Below, piece by piece: positions 1 to 6,894 of a DNA stretch of 64,000 nucleotides; the stretch's first letter is position 1; every line of letters starts with the position of its first letter. Location: the NCBI GenBank assembly GCA_900049755.1, contig LT160592.1, positions 1,079,070 through 1,143,069 on the forward strand, written 5' to 3'. Source of the stretch: Corynebacterium provencense (lineage in GTDB: Bacteria > Actinomycetota > Actinomycetes > Mycobacteriales > Mycobacteriaceae). The position numbers and the translations under genes are program-made. The notes below the pieces were generated by a model. That model searched no databases, was not told where the DNA came from, and saw only the letters and a list, made by a program, of their open reading frames with translations.

Positions 1-785
1 TCGACGAGGTGCGCTTCGGTGACGGCCGCGTCCGCGCCGACGGCGCGCCGACCGACGCCGCACACACCCTGACCTGGGAGGAGGTCGTGCAGGCCGCGTA
101 CCTGCGACGCGTGCAGCTGTCGGCGTCCGGCTTCTTCCGTACCCCCGGGATCAGCTGGGACGCCGGGAGTGTCACCGGGACACCGTTCCGCTACTTCGTC
201 TACGGGGCGGCGGCGGCGGAAGTCGAGATCAGCAGGTTCGACGGCTCCTGCACGGTACGTCGGGTGGACATCGTGCACGATGTCGGACAGTCCCTGGCAC
301 CGACTGTCGACCGGGGTCAGATCGAAGGGGGTTTCGTGCAGGGCACAGGCTGGCTCACCCTCGAGGACCTGCGCTGGGACTGCTCGGACGGGCCGGGGAG
401 GGGGAGACTGCTGACCAGCTCCGCGGGAACCTACAAGATCCCGAGCCTGTCGGAGATGCCGGAACAGATCAACGTCCGCTTCCTTGAACAGGAGCCTGAC
501 CGGCAGGGTGTCGGAGGGGAGGGGCAGAGCGCTGTCTACGGATCGAAGGCAGTCGGGGAGCCGCCGTTCACACTCGCGCTGGCGGTACGTGAGGCACTGC
601 GCGAGGCAGTGGCAGCCTTCGGGACGCCGATGCCCGGACCCACATGTCCGGCCCCCCGGCGTCCCCGCGTTGCCCTGGCACTTCCCTCCACACCGGAAGA
701 ACTGTTCTGGGCGGTGGAGCGTGTACGCGCCGCGGCGCAGAGTACTGCAGAAGCGGGGGACGCCGGTGTGCGGAACCTGGTGTGA
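1..785 (+). CDS. Xanthine dehydrogenase-type molybdopterin-binding subunit, C-terminal part
   Basis: This is the 3' part of a gene entering from the left edge, read in the frame that starts at base 3. About 260 residues remain of a family whose large subunits usually have 750-800 or more. The sequence KAVGEPP near residue 180 of the fragment carries the conserved GEPP motif whose Glu is the catalytic base of molybdenum hydroxylases. The stretch DIVHDVGQSLAP followed by GGFVQGTGW fits the molybdopterin-binding C-terminal half. The enzyme would oxidise hypoxanthine/xanthine or a related heterocycle in the cytoplasm, with a partner FAD/FeS subunit outside the window. The NCS1 permease nearby supports purine use. 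The family call is firm; the exact substrate is inferred. Confidence 0.85.
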   Translation, partial: DEVRFGDGRVRADGAPTDAAHTLTWEEVVQAAYLRRVQLSASGFFRTPGISWDAGSVTGTPFRYFVYGAAAAEVEISRFDGSCTVRRVDIVHDVGQSLAPTVDRGQIEGGFVQGTGWLTLEDLRWDCSDGPGRGRLLTSSAGTYKIPSLSEMPEQINVRFLEQEPDRQGVGGEGQSAVYGSKAVGEPPFTLALAVREALREAVAAFGTPMPGPTCPAPRRPRVALALPSTPEELFWAVERVRAAAQSTAEAGDAGVRNLV

Positions 786-812
786 ACGGTGTCTCTGGCC
801 GGGCTTTTCCGG

Positions 813-818
813 TACAGA
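813..818 (+). promoter_or_regulatory. -10 box for a leaderless ocd-like mRNA
   Basis: TACAGA ends 8 nt before the ATG at 827, and no ribosome binding site precedes that ATG. The spacing puts the transcription start at or next to the start codon. The same arrangement recurs at many genes in this window. Confidence 0.5.
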
Positions 819-826
819 TGGAGTAC

Positions 827-1755
827 ATGTCTCTCCCGTCTGTCACCGCCGACCAGATTCGCGCCAGAGTGTCCGTGAAAGATGCTGTCGAGGCGCTGGA
901 CGCAGCCCTGCAGACGGGTTTCGACCCGGCGACGTCGCCGGCCCGCTCAAACGTGCCGTTGACGCACGGTTCACTGCTGCTCATGCCGGCGGAGGCAGGG
1001 CGTTTCGTGGGGGTGAAGATCGCCTCTGTCGCCCCGGACAACCCGGCGGCAGGTCTACCGAAGATCCAGGGGACGTACCTGCTGATGTCCGCAGCGACAC
1101 TGGAGCCTCTGGCTGTCCTGGACGGTGCGGCGCTGACCGAGATCAGGACCCCGGCCCTGTCCGCTCTCGGTGTGAAGTACCTGGCCCGGGAGGACGCCCC
1201 GTTGCGGGTCACACTGTTCGGCACCGGGCCACAGGCGTTCGGGCACATGGCCGCAGTCGCGTCGGTGCGTGAGATCGGGCGCGTTGCGGTCGTGGGACGG
1301 ACGCCGGAGAAGTCTGATGAAATGGCTTCCCGACTGGTAGGAGTTGGTTTTGACGCCTACGCGTCCACCTCTTCCGAGTCTGTTCCTGACGCCGACCTGG
1401 TGCTGTGCTGCACCAGCGCCGCCCGGCCGTTGTTCCGGGGAGGGACTGTCCGCGACGACGCCGTGGTCGTCGCCATGGGGTCACACGAGCCCGATGTCAG
1501 GGAGGTGGACACGGCCCTGGTCGAGCGCGGTAGCGTGTATGTCGAGGACGTGGACACGGCCCTGCGCGAGGCCGGCGATATCGTCATGGCCCTCGGGGAG
1601 GGTGGGGTGACTGCCGATGATCTGCGGACTCTGCGTTCATTGGTGCTCGAGGGTCCGGCGCGCCCGGTTGACGGACGGAGAGCCCGGCCCTCTACAAGAC
1701 AGTCGGCATGGGCTGGGAGGATCTTGTCGTCGCGGCACTGGCGTACCGGTCCTGA
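827..1755 (+). pseudogene. Ornithine cyclodeaminase/mu-crystallin family protein, frameshifted near its 3' end
   Basis: The frame from ATG 827 encodes a typical ornithine cyclodeaminase/mu-crystallin fold protein with a Rossmann segment (LFGTGPQAFGHM) near residues 130-140. The family includes ornithine cyclodeaminase and ketimine or pyrroline-carboxylate reductases that use NAD(P)H. Around base 1679 the reading frame breaks. The expected family C-terminus (ALYKTVGMGWEDLVVAALAY) continues in another frame and stops at 1755, so one base appears to be missing near 1676-1680. Without the shift the protein would be about 310 aa, normal for the family. As sequenced, the frame would run on into the next gene. 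Either a base-call error or a recent mutation explains this. The substrate cannot be told. Confidence 0.75.
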
Positions 1756-1848
1756 ACTGGTCTGGCCTTCGTCCGGCCTGCTGCCGATCATCACCGGCTT
1801 TTCGAACAGTCGCTCACTGGTCGGGGGTAACCTGTCCCGCCCCCGGGC

Positions 1849-1854
1849 TACAGT
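1849..1854 (+). promoter_or_regulatory. -10 box for a leaderless mRNA
   Basis: TACAGT lies exactly 7 nt before the ATG at 1862, and no Shine-Dalgarno sequence is present. This is the spacing expected for a leaderless transcript. Confidence 0.55.
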
Positions 1855-1861
1855 TCGCATC

Positions 1862-2743
1862 ATGACAATCATCACCCCTGACCTGCACTCTCTCGGCTTC
1901 GACGCCACCGACCGGGAGTCCCTAGTCCTCTCAGCGACCGAATTTGTCCGCAGCGCCGGCGCAACCAGTGGCCCCTCCGGGGGTGCGGGGGTCCCGCGTG
2001 ACGGTGCACGCGACCGTGCATCCGGCGACTCCGGGTCCGTGGCAGTTCCGGCGTCCGGAGTACCCGCGTCATACCGCTGCTACGACGATCCCTCCGGGGC
2101 GAGGCTGCTGATGTGGGACAGACCGGCGGAGCCCAGTTCCGCGGGAGGCAGGACCACCGCGACGGTCGTGGGGCTGTACCCCGCCGAGGGTGCCCCGCTG
2201 CTGCCCGCCAGGCTGGTCCGTGTCCACGGTGAGGTCACGCACGTTGACCTGTACACCGCTGAGGGTGATGTCGTGGCGCGTTTCTTCGCCAGCTGTGATG
2301 ACGCCCGCTCGGTCCCGGAGGCGAGGACCGTGGACGGGAGGCTGGACCTCTACGGGGAGATCAGTGTTCCGCAGGCTTCTGTGACCGCCGTGTCGGTGGA
2401 CACCAACGTTTTCGTGGACGAGGCGTCCTTCCGGGCGGCGGCGCGGGAGGCCGGCGAGGTGCCGGTGGGACTGGTGTGCCCTTCCCTGTTCCGGGTGCAC
2501 AGCACCGGGGATCCGGAGGACGCCGAACCCTGCGCACTCGTCAGTGGAGAGGTGCTCTCCAGTGAGCGGGTGACCAACAGTCTGACCGGGGTGGACTGGT
2601 ACCGGACGGTGGTGGACGCCGCGGTTCCTCTCACCCTCGCCCTTCCCGCGGACCTGCCGGTGGCCCCGCTGGCCGGTACCTGGATCGCCGGGTACGTGAA
2701 GATGTGCGTCGGCACCGGTAACCGGGTCCGGGGAAAGCTGTAG
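1862..2743 (+). CDS. Conserved hypothetical protein
   Basis: This 293-aa protein starts at the ATG 7 nt after a TACAGT box. I do not recognise a characterised family. It has no signal peptide or membrane segment. Residues about 30-65 are a low-complexity Gly/Ser/Ala/Arg linker, followed by a folded region rich in beta-type residues up to residue 293. It lies in the same frame as the upstream ocd-like gene, and the frameshift there fuses the two on paper. The independent promoter-like box and ATG argue that this is a separate protein. It ends 3 nt before the convergent NCS1 permease gene. No function is proposed. Confidence 0.6.
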   Translation: MTIITPDLHSLGFDATDRESLVLSATEFVRSAGATSGPSGGAGVPRDGARDRASGDSGSVAVPASGVPASYRCYDDPSGARLLMWDRPAEPSSAGGRTTATVVGLYPAEGAPLLPARLVRVHGEVTHVDLYTAEGDVVARFFASCDDARSVPEARTVDGRLDLYGEISVPQASVTAVSVDTNVFVDEASFRAAAREAGEVPVGLVCPSLFRVHSTGDPEDAEPCALVSGEVLSSERVTNSLTGVDWYRTVVDAAVPLTLALPADLPVAPLAGTWIAGYVKMCVGTGNRVRGKL

Positions 2744-2746
2744 TGC

Positions 2747-4252
2747 CTATTCGTCGATGACTGCCGGCACAGGCTCGCTCCGGGTCGGAACGAGGAAGGA
2801 TCCGCGGTCGCTGTACGCGTAGTCCGGCTCCGGGAAGAGTAAGAGAAGGCCGGTGTAGAGAATGACAGCGCTGACCACCGCGACGACGAGACTGAGGTCC
2901 ATCCCCCCGCCGAGGTCGGCGAAAGGGCCGACGATGATCGGCGGGAAGCTGGCGAACAGCAGGCCGAGAACGGATGCGAGCAGCCAGGCGCACATTGCCC
3001 GCCAGTTGACACCGTCACGGAACCAGTATCTGCCACCCTTCTTCCTCTGGTTGAACACCTGGACGGCATCGGCGTCGATGAAGCCGCGGCGGAACACATA
3101 ACCCAGGGTCATGATCACGATCCAGGGAGTCGTCGTCACCAGGATCGCCCCGACGAAAGCGTTGACGACCTCGAGGAGGTCGAAGAACAGGCGTCCGGTG
3201 ACAATGAAGAGGAAGGCCACCGCACCGAGGCCGATGGTGGACTGGACCCTGCTGAATCGGGGGAACACCGAGGAGAAGTCCAGCCCGGTGCCGTAGAGCG
3301 CGGTAGTGCCGGTGGACATTCCGCCGATGAAGGCGACGACGATGAGAAGTGCGGCATACCAGCCCGGAGAAACCTGGATGAGCGCGACGACGTAGTCTTC
3401 CTCGCCGAAGACGAGGGTTGCCGTAGCGACACCGAAGAGGAAGGGGACGAGTGTGAGCCCCTGGGCCAGGAACGTCGCCCCGATGATCTTTCTCTGCGGG
3501 GTGTCTGCAGGGATGTAACGGGACCAGTCGCCGAGAAAGGCGCCGAAAGAGATCGGGTTGCTCATCGCGACAAGGGCGGCGGCGACGAAAGTCGGCCAGA
3601 AGGATCCCAGGGCGTAGGCGTCCGGCCCCGGGCTGTAGGAGGGGTCGAAGGATCCCGCGAAAGCGACGAAGGCGAGGAGCATGAGGACGGTGTTCGTGAT
3701 GACCGCGATCTTGTTCACCATCAGCATGAACTGGTAGCCGTAGGTCACCACGACAATGACGGTGAAGCCGATGGCAGCGTAGATCGCCGTGCGCAGTCCG
3801 GTGGAGTCACTGACGTCCGTGATCCGGGTCAGGGCGCCGACGATGGCGTCACCGCCGACCCACACGGATATCGAGTAGAACGCGACGGCGGTGAGGAAGG
3901 ACAGCAGTGATCCTGCGATGCGTCCTTTAACACCCAGAATCGCCCCAGATGACACTGCGTTGTTGGTGCCGGTCCGTGGACCGTAGAGGCCCATGGGCGC
4001 CAGCACTGCGGTGCCGACGGCCACACCCAGGACGACTGCAGCAACCGCCTGCCAGAATGACAGGCCCAGGGATACGGCGACGCTGCCGAACAGGGCGGTG
4101 GCGAAGGTGTTGGCACCGCCGAACTGCATCCGCATCAGGTCGAACCATCCGGAAGTGCGGTCCTCGTGGGGGATGGTGGCGATACCGTGGGTCTCAATTT
4201 TCGTGGTCTTCGGTGCGGCGTTGAGCACCACACCGGGCTCGGGGGAGGACAT
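2747..4252 (-). CDS. NCS1 family nucleobase:cation symporter (purine/cytosine permease type)
   Basis: The 501-aa polytopic protein has about 12 hydrophobic segments and NCS1 family signatures. These include the N-terminal DLMRMQFGGANTFATALFG region (about residues 38-56) and GLYGPRTGTNNAVSSG (about residues 88-103), typical of cytosine/purine/allantoin permeases. It would sit in the cytoplasmic membrane and import a nucleobase or related ring compound with H+ or Na+. The start ATG is preceded by GAAGGAA at a good distance, so it is translated from a leader. The xanthine-dehydrogenase-type gene on the opposite strand suggests a purine substrate, but the family alone cannot settle this. Upstream palindromes at 4336-4379 may be its operators. 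Confidence 0.85.
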   Translation of the reverse strand: MSSPEPGVVLNAAPKTTKIETHGIATIPHEDRTSGWFDLMRMQFGGANTFATALFGSVAVSLGLSFWQAVAAVVLGVAVGTAVLAPMGLYGPRTGTNNAVSSGAILGVKGRIAGSLLSFLTAVAFYSISVWVGGDAIVGALTRITDVSDSTGLRTAIYAAIGFTVIVVVTYGYQFMLMVNKIAVITNTVLMLLAFVAFAGSFDPSYSPGPDAYALGSFWPTFVAAALVAMSNPISFGAFLGDWSRYIPADTPQRKIIGATFLAQGLTLVPFLFGVATATLVFGEEDYVVALIQVSPGWYAALLIVVAFIGGMSTGTTALYGTGLDFSSVFPRFSRVQSTIGLGAVAFLFIVTGRLFFDLLEVVNAFVGAILVTTTPWIVIMTLGYVFRRGFIDADAVQVFNQRKKGGRYWFRDGVNWRAMCAWLLASVLGLLFASFPPIIVGPFADLGGGMDLSLVVAVVSAVILYTGLLLLFPEPDYAYSDRGSFLVPTRSEPVPAVIDE

Positions 4253-4335
4253 GGTGTTCCTTCAGAGGTCGGCGGGGACTCCTGCCCGGTGAAAGGCAGG
4301 ATCAGGGGTGGTGGGGAAGAGGCGGCCGTCGCCGC

Positions 4336-4379
4336 ATAAGTTGTTCAGGAGACTACTTATGGTGTTCTGCGCGGAACAC
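4336..4379. promoter_or_regulatory. Two adjacent inverted repeats upstream of the NCS1 permease gene
   Basis: ATAAGT (4336-4341) and ACTTAT (4355-4360) form a perfect 6-bp inverted repeat. Directly beside it GTGTTC-TGCGCG-GAACAC (4362-4379) is an 18-bp palindrome with one mismatched pair. They lie 84-127 nt upstream of the permease ATG and are plausible repressor or activator sites. The regulator is unknown. Confidence 0.4.
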
Positions 4380-4517
4380 GAATGATGCTAGACGGTAGGT
4401 CCTCCGGCTGACAGACCGAAGACGGAAAGTTAACCGGGAGGAAATGACGGACTTCTCACGGGTTCTGCCGGCGGCCCACCCCGTTCACCTCACCCGCCCC
4501 CACCTGCCCGGGGCGTA

Positions 4518-4684
4518 GCCCGGTCGGTGTGCCCGGTCGGCCCCCCGCCCCCAGTTATACTAGAGCCGGCCGCACCCCCCTTCGCCCCGAGGGCGGGAGG
4601 AGAGCGCGGGTCTACCCCCCGAAAAACGGGGGCAAAGAAGAGAAAGGGAGCCGGGCCCCCCGCCGGCCCGGTCGGCCCCCCGCC
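4518..4684. repeat. Repeated GC-rich motif in a non-coding block
   Basis: The 19-mer GCCCGGTCGGCCCCCCGCC occurs identically at 4531-4549 and 4666-4684, with a partial copy (GCCCGGTCGG) at 4518-4527. The copies flank the AGTTATACTAGAG segment and a C/G hairpin. The block looks like a structured repeat element, not a gene. Confidence 0.5.
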
Positions 4685-4754
4685 GGCCACCTCGTCCTCC
4701 GGAGCATCTCTGCTCTGACCCCGCCCTGAAGAAGAAAACCCCGGTCGGAACGGG

Positions 4755-5132
4755 TCAGCGGTCGGTCAGAAGGATCTGCGCGATGAGATTGTCTATCCGC
4801 CTGACGTCGACCTGCTTGCCGAGACTGATCTTGATCTTCCCCGCACGGGTCCACAGTTCGAGTTCTGCGGTGAAGTCCAGTGTTCCCGCGTTCTCGGTCG
4901 ACCACATGTTGATCGCCGAGTACGGAAGTGAGTACATCTCGACTTTCTTCCCACGGATCCCCTGGGCGTCACGCACGATCAGGCGCCGGTCGGTGAAGAC
5001 GGCGGAATCCCGGAAAGTCTTGTACGCGGCCACGGGCTGCTCCCCGGGTACCAGGAGCGGGCCGATGTCGTCAGGAATAGGAACCTCCGACTGAAAAAGC
5101 CAGGAGGTGATTACGTCCAGTTCAGCTGCCAT
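4755..5132 (-). CDS. PH domain-containing protein (bPH_1/YvbH type)
   Basis: The 125-aa protein is close to the normal length of single-domain bacterial PH proteins. Residues about 25-122 match that pattern: PGEQPVAAYKTFRDSAVFTDRRLIVRDAQG at about 29-58, then KVEMYSLPYSAI and a C-terminal helix. There is no signal peptide or transmembrane segment, so it is cytoplasmic or peripheral. The role of these domains in bacteria is mostly unknown. It probably forms its own transcription unit. A GATAGC box ends 8 nt before the ATG with no Shine-Dalgarno sequence, which suggests a leaderless mRNA. It lies 19 nt downstream of the symporter gene on the same strand, so read-through from that gene is also possible. 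Confidence 0.75.
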   Translation of the reverse strand: MAAELDVITSWLFQSEVPIPDDIGPLLVPGEQPVAAYKTFRDSAVFTDRRLIVRDAQGIRGKKVEMYSLPYSAINMWSTENAGTLDFTAELELWTRAGKIKISLGKQVDVRRIDNLIAQILLTDR

Positions 5133-5151
5133 GGGTGCACGCTATCATGCT

Positions 5152-6507
5152 TCACCGGTCTGCCGGTTCCTCCGTGACGGCCCTGCGGCCGTAGAACACG
5201 TCGTGGTCGATCTCGTTGTCGGACCGTGCGACCAGCATCGCCACGAAGGTGTCACCGTTGACGTTGAGGAAAGTCCTCAGGATCCCGGTGAACCAGTCCA
5301 CCGCGATGAGCAGTCCCACTGCCTCGACCGGAAGGTCGAGTGAGGCGGCGAGGAACATCGCCACGACGGGGAAACCGCCCGGAACGGTGATGGTGCCCAT
5401 GTTGAGCATGATGGACAGGAATACGCCGAGCACGATCTGTCCTGCACTGAGCTGCACATTTCCCGCCTGGGCCAGGAACATGACAACGATCATGTAGTTG
5501 AGCACCGCCCCGTAGGAGCCCATCGTCAGACCGATGGAGAGGGTGAAGTTGGCGACGCGACGGCTCACCCCGACCTTCTCCACCGTGTTCCGCAGCACGG
5601 TGGGGAAGGTCACCGCGGAACTTGTCGTCGTCACCGCGATGACCGTCTGCTCGGCGAGCTTGCCGCACAACTTCAGCACGTTGAGACGGGTCCGTGCCCA
5701 CACGACCAGCAGGAACAGGGCCAGGAGAATGAGGACGCCGAGAGCAGTGACCCCCAGGTAGGACAGAGCGGACGTGACCACCGACAGTCCCTGCTCACCG
5801 GTGAGGGACGCCAGTAGACAGAAAACTCCGACCGGTGCGGTGTACATGACGTACCGGATCATCACCAGGACCACGTTCTGGATCCCCTCGAACAGCCCGA
5901 GAAGTGTCCTGTTGCCGGTCGCCGACATCCAGGAGTTCAGTGCGATACCGAACAGGAGGGAGAACACGATGACGGGCAGCATGTCCGCGTTCGCCATCGC
6001 CTCGACGATGTTGGTGGACACGAAGTTCAGGAGGGTCTCCTGCCAGCCGCCGGCCTGGTCCGCCTCCTGCCTGAGCGAGGGGTCCAGCTCGCCGTCGAAG
6101 ACCATGCCCTGGCCGGGACGGAAAACCCCTGCCAGCGCCCACGCGAGAACGGCGGCGACCGCGGAGAACCCGAGCATCCAGCCGAAGGTACGCGCAGCGA
6201 GTCGCCCGGTCCCGGTGCCTGTCATCGACCCGGTGGCGACAATGACGGACACCATGACCAGGGGAACGATCGACATCTGGATGAGCCTGATGAACATGTC
6301 GCCGATGAACTTCAGGTTCGCGGCCCAGTCGCCGAGGACCAGACCGGCGACGACCCCCAGGACCGCGGCCAGGCCGATGAGTACCGCGGGATGTCTGAAT
6401 GCGAGACGGAGGCGTCCCGGCCCTGTCGTCCCGATACGCTGCGGTACGGGGCGGGAGGTCTCCGGTGGTGCGAGCGGAATCTTTCCGTTGTCATTTTCTG
6501 GACTCAT
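5152..6507 (-). CDS. Dicarboxylate/amino acid:cation symporter (DAACS family)
   Basis: The 451-aa membrane protein belongs to the GltP/DctA family of Na+ or H+ coupled glutamate/aspartate and C4-dicarboxylate carriers. The serine-rich re-entrant loop is visible as TTTSSAVTFPT (about residues 300-310). The substrate-binding region contains SIGLTMGSYGAVLNYMIVV, corresponding to the NMDGT segment of the family but with an altered core. The changed NMDGT core and the later NVNGDTFVAMLV segment mean that the substrate should not be assumed. The start ATG lies 8 nt after a TAGGGT box (6516-6521 on the complementary strand) with no ribosome site, so the mRNA is likely leaderless. Confidence 0.85.
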   Translation of the reverse strand: MSPENDNGKIPLAPPETSRPVPQRIGTTGPGRLRLAFRHPAVLIGLAAVLGVVAGLVLGDWAANLKFIGDMFIRLIQMSIVPLVMVSVIVATGSMTGTGTGRLAARTFGWMLGFSAVAAVLAWALAGVFRPGQGMVFDGELDPSLRQEADQAGGWQETLLNFVSTNIVEAMANADMLPVIVFSLLFGIALNSWMSATGNRTLLGLFEGIQNVVLVMIRYVMYTAPVGVFCLLASLTGEQGLSVVTSALSYLGVTALGVLILLALFLLVVWARTRLNVLKLCGKLAEQTVIAVTTTSSAVTFPTVLRNTVEKVGVSRRVANFTLSIGLTMGSYGAVLNYMIVVMFLAQAGNVQLSAGQIVLGVFLSIMLNMGTITVPGGFPVVAMFLAASLDLPVEAVGLLIAVDWFTGILRTFLNVNGDTFVAMLVARSDNEIDHDVFYGRRAVTEEPADR

Positions 6508-6894
6508 GTCCCGGAACCCTAGATTCTCCGGGTTTCACCGTGTTGCAGGTCAGTGTCGCCCCGGTAACGGGATGATCCCGCATGTCACTGTGTACGGCCG
6601 CACACCAGCGGAGACCCTGCTGTACTAGAGCGCTGCCGAACTCACTTCGCACCCGACACCGGAAGAGCTGCCCGGTCATATCCCCTGAAAATCGGGGCAA
6701 TACTGAGCATGGTTAAACCGTCAATACGCTGATAAAACTAAGGCGCCAGTTACACTGCTCGGACGCTCCTGCCGTATGTACTGCGGGCGGGACGGGTTCA
6801 GCTCCGGTTCTGACGACCAACCATCATCACTGACCATTCAACCCGCCTCATGCCGGGGATCTCGGAACCTCGAATCATGGGCGAGCGAGGAAAC
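6508..6894. other. Divergent promoter region between the symporter and LRR lipoprotein genes
   Basis: No gene is seen. The minus-strand TAGGGT box (6516-6521) serves the symporter. On the plus strand, TACACT at 6751-6756 is the best -10 candidate for the lipoprotein gene and would give a leader of about 130 nt. The stretch 6700-6745 is notably AT-richer than its surroundings. Confidence 0.4.

Larger units (their letters stand above)
4253..4754. other. Non-coding region between the NCS1 and PH-domain genes
   Basis: I see no convincing gene in these 502 bases. The part next to the permease (4336-4379) holds two inverted repeats listed separately. The part at 4480-4700 is extremely G/C-rich, with repeated CCGGTCGG and runs of C, and could fold strongly. 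CCCCCG AAAAA CGGGGG at 4616-4632 is a perfect 6-bp stem and may end transcripts of the minus-strand PH-domain gene, but no T-tract follows. Reading frames here encode only Pro/Gly/Arg-rich low-complexity peptides. Confidence 0.5.

Noticed and set aside
644..2743. One continuous 699-codon protein
   Set aside because: It is an on-paper fusion of the ocd-like gene and the next gene caused by a frameshift near 1679; each half has its own -10 box and start.
4616..4632. Intrinsic terminator after the PH-domain gene
   Set aside because: The stem is perfect but lies over 120 nt beyond the stop and has no T-tract, so it is only mentioned.
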